The notes under the pieces were generated by a model. The model worked only from the letters and a program-made list of their open reading frames with translations, did not search any database and was not told where the DNA came from. A program made the position numbers and the translations under genes. Positions 10,671 to 23,925 of a DNA stretch of 64,000 nucleotides are shown here, one piece after another; within the stretch, counting starts at the first letter, position 1; each line of letters begins with the position of its first letter. This stretch comes from Plantago ovata (taxonomy: Eukaryota; Streptophyta; Magnoliopsida; Lamiales; Plantaginaceae), in assembly GCA_028274465.1 (NCBI GenBank), contig CM051457.1:35390160-35454159 (forward strand), given 5' to 3'.

Positions 10671-13154
10671 TTATTTATGGCTCTTTCTGATGGGAAAATT
10701 CTCCGCAGAAATCGCACGGAAACAATTTTTGTCATAAAACCATTCACCCACTGCTTCCGCAATTGTCTGCATGTAGTATTATTATATAATATTATATATA
10801 TATATATATAGGTATCCAATTTTTTGACAAAAAAGAAAGAAAAAATAAAATAAAATGAGTAGTATTACCTTATTGTTCAACTCAAACTTTGGGCGGAAAT
10901 GCCAAGCACCACCAAGAATGTGGTCGTGGATCTGGCGTGCATCTATGAACACCCCCCTTGTTTTGCTGCCGTCATTTAGGGGCAAAGCTTCCAAAAATCT
11001 CAGCTTAAAATCTGCATTAATTGAATCAGTTATTTTAATTTCAGACAATTAATAAAATTATTAATGAATTATACTATTTTTACTTTCTCATTTGAAATAA
11101 AAATAATAAGTACTGAACTACTGATGGAGCGATAAATCATATATATCATGATATACGCGCGCATGCACCTTGTATGATTTTGTGCTCGGCGGGAGTGCAA
11201 TTTTCTTCCTTCTTATAGCAGTTTTCATAAAAATCTGGATACGGCATGGCATGTCTTGTTCGATTGTATATCTTCACAACAAAATTCACAATATTAATTA
11301 GTTCTATGTATAACTAACTAGGTTGAGGACAATGCCCAATTTTATATATGTACCTGAAAAGTGTCAAACTCTGAATTCACTAGAAACAAAGGGGTCTTGA
11401 TATCTCGAATGAAGTATTCAGGGAAAAAACACTGTACCATTATTTAATATCAGAATCTGATCTATTTTGGTGTATACGTAATTTATAAAAAGTACTAATA
11501 AATAAATAAATTGATAAAAACAAATTAACAGGAATAGGAGGAATTGAATATTCAAGTGACTTACCAGTCTAGGATCATCCATCTTAGATGTGCAAGATTT
11601 TGGCAGCTGGTTGACCAATTGCTACCAATGTCCAATAATAAAGAGATATTAATAATAATATAATAATTAAATAAAAATTGAAAGGGAATTAAGAGTAGTA
11701 CTTACATGTTGGTCGACGATGGAAAAAACATCCCTTTCCCTTATATCTAGGCCAGGGAGCCCATTTTTGCTGCAATTTTACGCACACACATGTACATATC
11801 TATAGGTAAAATACCATTTGATATCAAGAAGTAAGATTCCATTTAAATGCTACTACTACATAATTACCCGTGAATAAAGAATCCCGAATCCGCTACACAC
11901 TTGACTCTTGGGACCTGGGAAACCATACCCCGAAATTGGTCGCAGTGAAGCATGGCTGCCAAACCCCCCGCTGAGTTACCCGAAAGAATAACCTAATATA
12001 TACACAACACAATAAACAATTAATTATTTAAATAAATTCATTGGCAAATAGAAATTTAAAAGAATCATAAAAATAATTATGTTAAAAGATTAATTTATCT
12101 CACTGAAGGTAACTAACATACATACATACATTTGTTGCATGTTTCATGCCTCTCTCTAATAGGTCCTCAACTAGGGCTATGAAAATCCTTCCGCCCCTGT
12201 AATATATCTGGGTTTTCTGAAAATTAATTTAAACAAAAATAAACAAATCGACATCAGCCATTAAAATTATGAGTAGTTACTAGTAATAAGTTCCTTTCTT
12301 TCTTTCTTTCTTTTTTTTAACCTGCAAAAAATTAATTAAATATACTCCAAAAGTCAAAACTAATTAGCAAGTTAGTACTGATATAATTTCTTTCTAAAAA
12401 AAAAAATATGCTGATATTTTAATTACCGGGTCAACTTGGTCCACATCAGCCATGAATGAACCACCATCACAATATCGAACAAATATCCTATTCCAGTTGT
12501 AGAAGTCTGCAATAGATTGGTTTAGAAGAATTACTAAGAAAATACTACTATAATTACTGAAATTAATTCGAAGTACTAAACAAACAAATAATGCATTGCT
12601 TACAAGGATTGAGAGAGGCGTTAGGGCTTTGAATTCCTTCAAATGGTATAAAATATGTCGTATTATAGTACTTCCATCGGTAACGGCATTCACTAAGATT
12701 ACGACACCATCCACCACCCTAAATTAAATAAGATATACTCACGTACTACGTCAATTAATTGAATTAATTAAATTACTAGCTTAATTATCATGCACTACTA
12801 TTATTAAAAAAAAGTAAATATGATAATTAATTAATTAATTACTTCAAGGTGCAAGATCCAGTTGTTTGCGCCAGCGCCATGACCTGGATCAAACTTGTAT
12901 GCTGGGGCAGTGCCATTAAGACAAACTGCGGGCAAATTAAACATACAGACGTACGTATGTACAGTAACAATTAATTTTGTACTCCTAGTATCTGTGAAAA
13001 AACGACCCAAAAGTTAGGAGTAGTGTACTAACGTACCAGCACCTTTTCGGACGGCATTTTTGACAAATGTGATGTCTGGAGGCTGCTTGTTGGCAGATGC
13101 TGACTTATTATAAGCAACCATGATCACCAGCATCAAAATTATCCTCGTACCCAT
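10671..13154 (-). CDS. Pectin acetylesterase (PAE-A), 12 exons, intact
   Basis: A predicted secreted esterase that removes acetyl esters from cell-wall pectin (carbohydrate esterase family 13). Exons on the minus strand: 13154-13037, 12925-12843, 12718-12604, 12506-12427, 12216-12130, 11992-11868, 11769-11706, 11621-11565, 11431-11354, 11271-11169, 11011-10869, 10766-10671. All introns are GT-AG and the phases join to 382 codons plus TAA. Residues 1-21 are a signal peptide. Family landmarks: HLEGGGWC after exon 2, RYCDG in exon 4, the nucleophile motif SGNSAGG with Ser168, Asp266 in NSEFDTFQ, and His332 or His334 as the acid-base partner. The usual cysteines around that His are missing ([10 protein letters not shown]) and exon 4 starts YFYNWN rather than the common DFYNWN, so activity is likely but untested. 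Intron 11 holds a short (AT)n tract near 10,791. Its duplicate is PAE-B at 33,490. Confidence 0.9.
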
Positions 13155-13790
13155 TGTCTCGTTGATGATCTCCAATTCTCAACTCTCAACTCTCAACTCT
13201 CAACACTACTGGAGTATATATTAGTGGTATTATATATATATGGTGGATGAAGTCTGCAGATTTATCATGATGGGATTCATTCATAAAGAGGTAGAGATCT
13301 AATGTTGTCTTTCTTTTTTTCTTATTTGGACCATATGTGTCGTTTTTCTCATTTGGACAATACGTATCGTTTCAGGCCTAAGAATAATAATTACTCTATA
13401 CCCACTCAATTAAATAATGTTGTCTTTATTGGGTTATGTGATCAAAGAAGCATTTCTACCTATAGTATTTGTTTTGTCCAAAAGGCAGATAAATAGAAAA
13501 AGGGAAGGAGTAGTACCTAGCTCTAGCTACCTACCTAGTAATAGATGATGATTGTAATTACATGCTAAATACCGCTAAAATACAACTATTTCAAATTATT
13601 TGCTCCTCATCAGAAAGAATGATAAATAATGTGGACCACATATAATTACGAGTACATTATTAATCGACCATTATGGAACATGGGCAGCCTATGGAACATT
13701 ATTAATTGCTTTGATTGAATTCATCATCACTATATGATTACTAGTATTGCGAATCAGCATGTACAGTACAACATTGTTTGTTCGTTCATA
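13155..13790 (-). promoter_or_regulatory. Upstream region of PAE-A
   Basis: Directly upstream of the ATG is a short tandem of ctcaact heptamers (13,173-13,203), probably in the 5' leader, and then a TATA-like atatatataa stretch near 13,225-13,240. PAE-B has fewer heptamers. At about 13,564-13,582 the string gctaaata-cc-gctaaaata marks a probable transposon excision site (see findings). No gene is seen. Confidence 0.5.
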
Positions 13791-14650
13791 AAAAATGTCC
13801 CTTGTTCTATTTTACAATTTGCGGATGATTCTCTAATTCTAGGGGAGGCAAGTGTCGAAAATGTAGTGGCAATCAAAGGAGTTTTGAACTAATCTCAGGT
13901 TTAAAAATAAACTTCCAAAAGAGCAATTTATTCGGGGTTGGATTAGAAAAGGAGAAGCTATCTTCTTGGGCAAGACTTCTTAGTTGCGAGGTGGGGGAAA
14001 TGCCCTTCTCTTACTTTGGGCTTCCTATTGGGGGTGTAGCTAGAGACAAGAAGTTGTGGAAGGAGGTTTATGCTAAGTTCACAAGAAGGTTAGGCCTTTT
14101 GGAGAACAAATATCTATCTCTTGGAGGAAGGGTGGTGATCATCAATGCGGTTCATGGAGCCCTTCCGGTCTATTTCCTATCCTTCTTCAAAGCTCCAATG
14201 GGGGTCTTAAAAGATTTGAAAGGATTACAAAGAAGGTTCTTATGGGGAGGGGGTGTAGAAAAGGAAAAGAAGAAAATAGCTTGGGTTTCTTGGGAGAAAG
14301 TATGTAGGCCAAAGGAGAAGGGAGGCCTTGGAGTGAAAGAATTGAAATCCTTCAATCTAGCACTCCTAGGTAAGTGGGCGTGGAGAGTTCTTCAAGGGTG
14401 GAACGAGCTTTGGTTGAAAATTATTGAATCCAAGTATGTGTCGTGGAAAGAGAATTTAGAGGTGGTCGAGAAAGGCAAAAGGCTACCGAGATCTTGGTCG
14501 GATTGGTGGAGGAATCTTGTTAGTATAGTTGGAGGAAGTGATTGGTTCGAAAAGGGATGCATGAGAGTGGTTGGGGATGGCGCTAGTACTTTTTTTGGGA
14601 GGATAGGTGGGGAGGAAGAGAGAAGAAGCTAAAAGAGTTGTTTCCTAGAC
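13791..14650 (+). pseudogene. 5'-truncated L1-type LINE fragment (end of reverse transcriptase)
   Basis: The reading frame starts at the catalytic FADD motif of a non-LTR reverse transcriptase (near 13,815) and, after one frameshift before 13,990, runs on as 213 codons. These hold the typical YFGLPIGG block, the LSLGGRV segment, FLWGG and KEKGGLG. The fragment ends near 14,640 before the zinc-binding and RNase H regions. No poly(A) tail is visible. It inserted next to, or forms the breakpoint of, duplication copy A. Confidence 0.82.
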
Positions 14651-15421
<771 letters not shown>

Positions 15422-15599
15422 GGGTAGGTGTTATAGAAAAGACAATTCTAAACTAAACTCTTAAGTAAAAGAATTATTTTCTTACGAGTGTTTTTTGCCA
15501 AAGGTGACCTTGATAGTAAGTCCTCACGAGAGAGGCTATCGTCTTACCTTAGGTTAGGATTGTAGTAAGAATTTAAATCTTTTATTCGAAAGTCTAGTT

Positions 15600-16955
15600 A
15601 TGGATTCTTTTTTCTGTAGATCTACTTCTTCAACTTCTGTTGCCTCATCTTCCCGTGATTCAGTAAAAAAGATTATAAATAGTGAAGAAATAATAATAGA
15701 AGATTTTGAAAGTTCGATCGATAACTGAAAAATTCCTAAAATTAATAAAGATCAGATTTATGAATCCTCTCGTCTATTCTATTTTAAAAGTGATTTTACA
15801 ATTAAAACTGAAGAACGAGATATTCAGGTATCTAAACCTTTTGAGTCAATTAATCTACTTTCTGAAGATTCCCTCCAAAAACATGTTAAGAAAAATTATA
15901 AGTATATTAATATTGGATTAGTTCAAGTAGGGATAAAATCACTTACTAAAGAAGGCTTAAATACCTCCATTTTGGCAGTTCTCAGAGATGCTAGGTTTAA
16001 AGATTTTGAAGATTCTCTATTAAGTTCAGTAGAGTCAAGTCTTTGTACTGGTCCAATTTCTTTTGATTGTTATCCTAATTTAACAGTCTCCTTAAATGAT
16101 AAAAATATTCTAAAATCTTTAGTGTTACAAGTTAAAACTCATAATTGTAAAATGCTAGAAGGATCTATACCTGTAGCAATAATATTTAGAGTCCATTACA
16201 AAGCCATGATGTCTGCTTTTGCTACAAAGGTTCGATTTCATAGCAAGAAAGGTGAAACCCTCTTACTCCAGACAGACCTTACTAGGTCAAATACAGTTGT
16301 CCCAAAGTCTATTCAATGGAAGGATATAGTCCTTCCCGATGAATGGGTATTAGAAGGTATAGTTGACCCAGAACCACTTGAGGTAGTAAAGCCAAATACT
16401 CATCTAAAATCGGTCAAACAAACACAAGAAGGAAGGGTTTCTCTCTCTTTTGAGAGATCTAATAGTAGCCGATCTTATGAAAGATCTTCTATAGCAGAAA
16501 CTTTTGATCTAGGAAGAGTTTCTCAATTACCATCGGTAATTAATATTCCAACTAAACATAGGCAAAGTTATAGTCATGATTCTAGATTTCGAAACGTAGA
16601 TTATACTACAAATATTCCTAAAGCAGTCTATGAGAGTCCTACTAAAAATAGGCATGAAGATGGAACTTATGATATAGGTCCGAGTAGTCCAACCGGTTCT
16701 GTATTAACTGAAAATATAGAAAATGATATGATTAGAGAATTAAATGTTATAGAAAAAGAGTTTCAAATTAATAAGAAATTCCTTCATGATGATTTTTATG
16801 CAGATTATAATAATGAAAAGAAAATTTGGTTTTTTCAACATTTTCTTAAAAATAGGAGTTTGATTCAAGAAAAGTATTATGATTTTATTAATAAAATAAA
16901 ATACATATATTATTTTTTGATTGGTTTGAAATCTATGGAGCTGAAAATTCTATAG
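15600..16955 (+). pseudogene. Pararetrovirus 1 polyprotein, movement-protein region (broken)
   Basis: The first ATG after the primer site opens a frame that runs to 16,955 apart from one TGA at 15,726-15,728. The stretch from about 15,970 to 16,370 has the size, position and hydrophobic/charged pattern of a 30K-superfamily movement protein, which enlarges plasmodesmata for cell-to-cell passage. The part after about 16,400 is Ser/Glu-rich linker. Near 16,900 the frame shifts, and the sequence continues in the frame that leads into the capsid region. Assignment rests on position and general resemblance rather than on a catalytic motif. Confidence 0.7.
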
Positions 16956-19780
16956 GCTACCCTTTTTCCAAAACTATTAATCCTATTACGACTAGGAATA
17001 AAACTCCTGAGTGGGAAACATTAGTTGGTTCAGTAAAAAAACAATCTAATCACCCTCCTTTTCAAGGAATAAGACTAACCATTCTAGATCAAGAGATAGA
17101 AGCTATTCCTATTAAGACACCTAGTGATGATACTAGTAAAAATGTGAAAAGTATAATGGTTCAAAATAACTTTACAAATACAAATCTGAATACTATAGGT
17201 AAACAGTTAGACATGATAGAAAAAAGTATTCAAAAACAACCAATGTTAGTTGACGAAATAGAGAAAAGCATACAAAAATCTAAAGATAAGCATTGTCTTC
17301 CACTTTTTAAACCATATCAAGTGTCTAAAGCTAGTATTAAAGATGTACATGATAATAAAACTGAGTTCATAAGAACAGTCCAAGAACAACTAAGGTCTGT
17401 GTCTATTAATAAAGACAATGTAGTGGTCCCGGATACTCCACAGACTCCGCAATCTTCGCGTATCCAAACACTAAGTCGTGATTCTGAAATCAGTAAGGCC
17501 TTAGAAAACTTTCAAGAGCCAACAAAACATATTAATAAACTTTATTGGAAACAACCACTTGAAATAACTCCTGCAAATGATTTAAGCTTAGCTAAACCTT
17601 TAGCCCAATCACGTTTTAATGCTACTTCTGTTTATGATTGGAATATAGATGGGAAATCGGAGTATGAAATTCTTGGTGTACTTCAACAAATGACTACGTC
17701 TGCTAATGCTTATAAAACTCAAATAGGAACACAAGATAGAACTATAGCAGAAATCCTTATAGCAGGATTCTCTGGTCAGTTAAAAGGATGGTGGGATTAT
17801 TATCTCACATCCCAAGAACAAGAAGAAATTCTAAATGCAGTACAGATAGATGAAGAAAACATTCCAATAATAGATGATGATGGAAATTTAAAACAAGATG
17901 CTGTTTCTAGGATAATCCTTACAATTTCTTTACATTTCATAGGTGACCCTTCTCATTTAAAAGATAAAAATGCCGAGCTTCTTTCAAACCTCCGATGTAG
18001 AAAACTTAGTGATTTCCAAAGTTATAAAAATATTTTCTTAACTAGAGTTATGCTTAGAGAAGACTCAAACCAACCATTTTGGAAAGAAAAATTTCTAGCA
18101 GGATTACCAAACCTTTTAGGAGAAAAAGTTAGAAATAAAATTAGAGAAAATACTGAAAAACAAATAATAGATTATGATGAATTCACATACGGTCAACTAG
18201 TTAGCTTAACTCAACAAGAAGGACTACAAATTTGCCAAGATTTAAAATTACAAAAACATTTAAAGTGGGAACTTAAGAAAACTAAGTTAGAATTAGGAAC
18301 TTTCTGCCAACAGTTTGACATTGACCCTAATAAGCCCAATATGGAGTGTTCAGGAAAATGTAGAAAGTCATATGAGAAAACCCATAAAAAACAGTTTCAG
18401 TCACGAAAAAAGAACTATAATTCTAATAGAAGGTTTAATAATAATAGGAAGTTCAAACCAAGAGAAGACTATTATAAAAAATCTAACAATACAAAGCCAA
18501 GGAATAATCAAAATTCAAAAGACTTGTATAAAACAGCCCAGTGTCATAGATGTAAGGCGATAGGACATACGGCTAGGTATTGTGGATTCAATAAGAAATT
18601 ACAAGAGTTACAATTAGAAGATGAGATAAGAAATAAGATAGTCAATCTTCTCATAGATTCCACTGAAGATGAAAATTGTAGTAATTATCGCTCCAACTCT
18701 GACTATGAATCTAATTTTTCTTCAGAAAATGATAAAAGCCTTCAATTAGATGAACTAGTTACCTCCAGCCATAGCTCAGGATCCGAAACTGAAAATCATG
18801 TTAGTGTACTTACCAAAGAACAACAATTTCATATAGAAATATTAAAAAATATACAAAATGTTGAATTACAGAAAGATTACCTTGATAAAGTTTTAAGTAC
18901 TTTTGATAAGAAAGAAAAAGATATATCAACACCTAGTACTTCTAAAAATACTTATGATTTAACAAACATCTTAGGTAAAGGAAAATATGATAAAAAGAAA
19001 CCCATAACAATTCAAGAATTGCATAAAGAAATGAAAGAAGTAAATTTAGAATTAAAAGAACTAAAAGAAAGGCAAAAACAGGACACTGAAGCCATTAAAT
19101 ATATTATTGATCAAATGAAAGATATAAATGAAACTGAAGAATGTAATGAAGACATAGATAAAGATGAAAACGAAAATGTTCGAAGTGTTGAAAATATAAA
19201 AGTGCCAGAAAATTTCTTGTTTATTCTTAGAGAAATAACTTCAAGAAAATATATAATAGAAATAACATTAAAATTTTCTGAAAACTTTACTATAAATACA
19301 ATTGCACTATTTGATACAGGGGCTGATCTAAACTGTATAAAATCGGGTATTGTACCTGAAAAATTTCAAGAAAAGACTAATGAGAAGCTCTCAGCAGCTA
19401 ACAATTCAAAATTAAAAGTAAACTCTAAAACTAATACTTCTATACTAAATGAAGGAACCTTATTAAAAATATCTTTTGTTTTGGTTCATGACATACATCA
19501 TGCGGTTATACTAGGGACACCATTTATAAATTTAATAACTCCATATATGGTAGGAAATAACTCTATTGTTTTCAAAACAAATAATAAGACATTAAAATTT
19601 GATTTTTTGGGAAAACCTAAAACTAGAAACCTTAATTTAATAAAAGCTTATTCAATTCACGAAAATAGTATAAATAATCTCATACAAGAAAAGTATTTTC
19701 ATTTAGAAAATATTAGGAAAAGTATTTCGGTAAAAAAGATTGAAGCACAATTAGAAAACCCTGAAATAAAATCAAAATAG
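16922..19780 (+). pseudogene. Pararetrovirus 1 polyprotein, capsid and aspartic protease region
   Basis: A long open frame (878 codons from 17,144, open back to about 16,922). From about 17,600 to 18,350 it has capsid-like sequence rich in Trp/Lys, followed by a basic stretch and a CCHC zinc knuckle (CHRCKAIGHTARYC) near 18,540, the nucleic-acid-binding end of the capsid. A coiled-coil-prone Glu/Lys segment lies at about 18,820-19,150. The retroviral-type aspartic protease follows, with its active-site motif FDTGAD near 19,310. The frame ends at 19,780, and the reverse transcriptase continues in another frame, so a frameshift lies at about 19,770. Confidence 0.82.
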
Positions 19781-21204
19781 CAAAATGGCAAGATCTTTTC
19801 GAAAAACAAGTTTGTGCAGAACTACCAAATGCATTTTGGAATAGAAAAAAACATATAGTTGATTTACCATATGAAGAAAATTTTACTGAGAAACAAATTC
19901 CTACTAAAGCTCGTCCTATTCAAATGAATCATGAATTAGAAGAACACTGTAGAAGAGAAATTAAGGATTTAATGGATAAAAAATTAATTTCAAGGTCTAG
20001 GTCTCCTTGGAGTTGTGCAGCCTTTTATGTTAATAAAGCTTCAGAAATAGAAAGAGGAACACCACGATTAGTTATTAATTACAAGCCTCTTAATACTGCT
20101 TTACAATGAATAAGATATCCAATCCCTAATAAGAAAGATTTATTACAAAAACTTCATTCCTCTTTTGTATTCTCAAAATTTGATATGAAGTCGGGATTTT
20201 GGCAGATACAAATTTCTGAAAAAGATAGATATAAGACAGCTTTTACTGTCCCTTTCGGACAGTATGAGTGGAACGTGATGCCATTCGGCCTTAAAAATGC
20301 ACCTTCTGAATTTCAGAGAATCATGAATGATATATTTAATGATTACTCTAAATTTTGTCTAGTTTACATAGATGATGTTCTCATATTTTCCAAAACGATA
20401 GATGAACACTTTAAACACCTAAAAACATTCTTTTATATTACTAAGCAAAATGGTCTTGTTGTTTCAAAATCTAAAATGAGTATTTTCCAAACTAAGGTTC
20501 GGTTTTTAGGTCATTACATAACCCAAGGAACTATAACCCCTATAGAAAGGTCTTTACAATTTGAAAATAAATTCCCTGACAAAATTCTTGATAAAACGCA
20601 GTTACAAAGATTTTTAGGAAGTTTAAATTATGTTTTAGATTTTTGCCCTAATATAAACAGGATGGCAAAACCGTTGCATGACCGACTTAAAAAGAACCCA
20701 GTACCATGGTCTGATAAACATACAACTTTAATTAAAGAAATTAAAAAACAAGTGCTTGAAATTCCTTGTCTACATATAGGTGATCCTAACTTGCCAAAAG
20801 TTGTAGAAACTGATGCCTGAGATATAGGTTATGGTGGGATACTAAAGCAACAACAAGATAGACGAGAATATATTGTACAATTCACCTTTGCACATTGGAA
20901 TGATACACAAAAAAATTACTCTACTATTAAAAAAGAAATATTAAGTATTGTTTTATGCATTCAAAAATTTCAGAGTGACTTATTGAATAAACGATTTTTA
21001 CTTAGAATAGATTGTAAAAGTGCAAAAGAAGTTTTACAAAAGGATGTTCAAAATCTTGCATCAAAACAGATTTTTGCACGATGGCAGGCTATACTAAGTA
21101 TATTTGATTTTGAGATTGAATTTATTAAAGGAGATACAAATTCCATACCAGATTTTCTTACCCGTGAATTCCTTCAAAACAGAGCAAATGCCGCCGAAAG
21201 ATAA
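19775..21204 (+). pseudogene. Pararetrovirus 1 polyprotein, reverse transcriptase and RNase H region
   Basis: A single frame interrupted by TGA at 20,107-20,109 and 20,818-20,820. The reverse transcriptase part has the FDMKSGFWQ block, the MPFGLKNAP block and the catalytic YIDD at 20,365-20,376. RNase H begins near 20,800 (ETDA), and the first of its conserved positions is where the second TGA sits. The frame closes at 21,202-21,204, 17 bases after the start of the downstream ORF. Both stops fit single-base changes, consistent with decay after integration. Confidence 0.88.
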
Positions 21205-22504
21205 AGGAAAAGGTATTACAAACCGTGAGAAACCCAGATCATGGTATGACGCCGTAGTTAGTGATGAAGAGAAAAACCAAGAAAATACTTCAGATCCAAA
21301 CCTCAAAATACCGAAGCAAGAAACCAACCTTGAAGAAAGACATATGCTTCTAGAAAGCCTTTTAGAATCACCAGAAGTTAGAAAAGCTCTACAAACAAAA
21401 CAACCAGAAAAATTACCAAGCCAATCCTCGTCTGTAAATTCCTACCAAAAAGCTCCAGAAATAAACACAAATTCCTTAGCAACCATTCCTTTCCACCAAA
21501 AGTCAGAATACTTCATGAAAGCACCATGGCAAAATATAATAACTATAGAAGGCCACCCTACTATTCATGATCCATGGAGGATACTAGAAGAAATGTTTGG
21601 AAAAAATTGGTACTACAAACCCTGGGATACTGAGAGAACACCTGATTTTTACCAAGCTATACTCGAAAATACCAGTTCAGCTACTATTAAACACCACTTC
21701 TCTGAAGGTTACATAGCCTACTCTACCTGCAAAATTCTCAAATTTATCTCGCCAAGTAACTGGGCCTATCCACTAAATCAACCATTATCCTTAAACACTG
21801 ACCCCAAGGACAAGAGTTCCAACAGAATCACTTATAACTATTGGGATTATATGCAGGCCTGGTATAGTGGTTTCTTTATCCAAAGGCCAAACAAAGAGCA
21901 TACCTGGCTTTTCTATTTTGAATACAAAACTTGTGATCCTAGCAAATTTCCCAATTGGTTCGCACTTTGGTGGGAACATTTTGGTTCTACTCCAGAAATA
22001 CTAAAGCCTCCAGTCCAAAATTCCTATACACTTTTCCGAACACAATACAAACCATCACCACCGGAAAGACATTTTGAACCATTAAGCCTATTTTGCACAA
22101 AATTCTATTTACCTTGGGTCATTAATTGGACAATTGAAATTGCACAACCAAGCTCTCCTCATCCAAATTTTCCATTGATTCGTAGAAGATACAGAGTGAA
22201 ATGGTGGGATAATTTCAAAATACCTCAGAGCATTCTCCCATCAAGTATACAAACCTGGATACAAAATGCAAATGCCACAGGAGCAGTTCAAGGAAGAATT
22301 CCAGAAAGAACGGAGTTTTTAGCACAAAGATCGAAGATGACAGCACTACTTACTACAGCAAATACCCCTGAAGAAATACAAGCAATTATGTTAAAATTCA
22401 TCCCAGAGGCAACGACGTCAACATCCAATGAAAGAAGAGCCTCCTCAAAATCAGAAGACGCTGAAGAAGACTCCGAACCTTTGTTCGGAAATAGTGGATT
22501 CTAA
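21188..22504 (+). CDS. Pararetrovirus 1 downstream ORF (ORF2), 438 codons, intact
   Basis: An uninterrupted frame from ATG 21,188 to TAA 22,504, overlapping the RNase H end by 17 bases. The N-terminal ~100 residues are charged and probably disordered. The middle is rich in Trp, Phe and Tyr (for example ALWWEHFG near 21,966), and the C-terminus is acidic and Ser-rich. I recognise no enzyme motif. A separate ORF of unknown role at this place is a known feature of florendoviruses. It is open although the polyprotein has several lesions; one undamaged frame of this length can survive by chance. Whether it is transcribed is unknown. Confidence 0.7.
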   Translation: MPPKDKGKGITNREKPRSWYDAVVSDEEKNQENTSDPNLKIPKQETNLEERHMLLESLLESPEVRKALQTKQPEKLPSQSSSVNSYQKAPEINTNSLATIPFHQKSEYFMKAPWQNIITIEGHPTIHDPWRILEEMFGKNWYYKPWDTERTPDFYQAILENTSSATIKHHFSEGYIAYSTCKILKFISPSNWAYPLNQPLSLNTDPKDKSSNRITYNYWDYMQAWYSGFFIQRPNKEHTWLFYFEYKTCDPSKFPNWFALWWEHFGSTPEILKPPVQNSYTLFRTQYKPSPPERHFEPLSLFCTKFYLPWVINWTIEIAQPSSPHPNFPLIRRRYRVKWWDNFKIPQSILPSSIQTWIQNANATGAVQGRIPERTEFLAQRSKMTALLTTANTPEEIQAIMLKFIPEATTSTSNERRASSKSEDAEEDSEPLFGNSGF

Positions 22505-23191
22505 ATTCTTGCAATGTGTATTTGTACAAGTATTATTATTAAAAAAAAAAAAAAAAAGTTACTGTTCACCTGCGGATTTTAATTATAAAAAAAAAAAAAA
22601 AAAAAAGAAAGAAAGAAAGAAAATCAAAAAATCATTATTAGTTACTATTTACTTTTTGAAAAACCATCACTCCCACTCCTATAAATGGAAGGCACCCTTC
22701 CATCTTTAGGACACACACTCATCACTCTCAATCACTCTCTCCCTCATACCTTATCCCTTCTCCTTTCTACTTCTTTCTTCCCTACTCTCTTAAGCCTACT
22801 AGTAGTAATAGCCTTGTAATCTTTGTTCTTAGCTAGAAAAAATCCGATCATCGGTACTTGTACTCCCAAATTCCCTCATTGAAGTTGTATCTCAAATTCC
22901 ATCAATAAAAAGGTTCGATTTAATTTAAAGTTTTGTACTTTAACTTATGGACGGCTAAGCCGCCTTTTATTTCTGTTTATTGATCAGTGGTAACCCTTGC
23001 AAAAGTATCCTTTGAGAGAAACTGGGGGTTCCTCGATCATTTACATATTTTAAGTTTATGTTTATTTTATTTTGTTAACTCCTGCCATCTTTTCATTTAC
23101 TGTCTTTTATTCATACACATTTTGCATGTATAATATCAACTTTATATAATTTTAGTCACTTAAAATCCCCCTCCGGTTCTCTGGAAGTCTC
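22505..23191 (+). promoter_or_regulatory. Pararetrovirus 1 intergenic region with pregenomic promoter
   Basis: Non-coding, with two A-runs at 22,540-22,558 and 22,588-22,625. A TATA box, tataaatg, is at 22,680-22,687, followed by a C/T-rich leader start, and AATAAA is at 22,904-22,909. A TATA box followed about 220 bp later by a polyadenylation signal is the usual arrangement that gives terminally redundant pregenomic RNA. The rest, to the primer site, is RNA leader. Confidence 0.75.
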
Positions 23192-23195
23192 TGGT

Positions 23196-23198
<3 letters not shown>

Positions 23199-23284
<86 letters not shown>

Positions 23285-23298
23285 GTATGTATATATAT

Positions 23299-23342
<44 letters not shown>

Positions 23343-23351
23343 ATATATATA

Positions 23352-23427
<76 letters not shown>
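23199..23427. repeat. (AT)n microsatellite, right flank of pararetrovirus 1
   Basis: About 230 bp of AT dinucleotide with gtgtgtg and short interruptions. Overlapping open frames on both strands are artefacts of the repeat. Confidence 0.9.
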
Positions 23428-23429
<2 letters not shown>

Positions 23430-23522
23430 CATTTATCATAGTTGCATGGAACACATTCAAAATTTAAACATTTTTGGACTTCAATATAAAAGATCAAGAG
23501 ACATAAATAACAGAATATAATA

Positions 23523-23925
23523 TTTTCTCCATTTCATTAATAAATTCATAGGTTTTTATTTTGGGTGTCTCTTACAAAATTACTAACCCAAATATGAAAA
23601 GTATTTCAACCCACTTACCAATTTTTTATTATTTCTCTCTACTTATTTATAACCACTTTTTCACTCTCTATCATACTTTATCAGGTTTATAAGATGCTAG
23701 ACTTAGTCTATTAGACCACCAAGACACATACATGTGGGTCCCACATGTGTGAGGTCCACTATCATGTGTCTTGGTGGTGTTATAGACTAGTCTAGCATGA
23801 AATAAAGGACTTTATCACCCTTTCACAATTAAATACTCATACAAATTAATTCTTTAATATTATTCTTTAATAATATTAGTAATTTTTACCACTTAGGAAG
23901 CAACTAAATAAATAAATGGAGGAAG
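23523..23925. mobile_element. Stowaway-like (Tc1/mariner) MITE
   Basis: The ends match as inverted repeats (ttttctccatttcatt at left; reverse complement of the right end cttcctccatttattt), flanked by TA on both sides (23,521-23,522 and 23,926-23,927). It has no coding capacity. A second MITE at 23,684-23,808 is nested inside it. Confidence 0.65.
23684..23808. mobile_element. 125 bp hairpin MITE nested in the Stowaway-like element
   Basis: Flanked by a perfect 9 bp direct repeat actttatca (23,675-23,683 and 23,809-23,817). Nearly the whole element folds back: the left arm at 23,694-23,730 and the right arm at 23,763-23,798 are inverted copies beginning atgctagact. A 9 bp duplication points to Mutator-like mobilisation. 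Confidence 0.75.

Larger units (their letters stand above)
9095..13790. repeat. Segmental duplication, copy A (array end plus PAE-A)
   Basis: Near-identical to 31,914-48,562 once the insertions in that copy are removed. It starts near acatttcatttaacaccc (about 9102) and ends at ttgttcgttcata (13,790), where a LINE fragment begins. It contains the end of unit 3, a truncated fourth unit and the complete pectin acetylesterase gene. Confidence 0.9.

Noticed and set aside
10855..11052. Plus-strand ORF of 65 codons, repeated at 33,740
   Set aside because: It is the antisense of PAE exon 11; the copy is explained by the segmental duplication.
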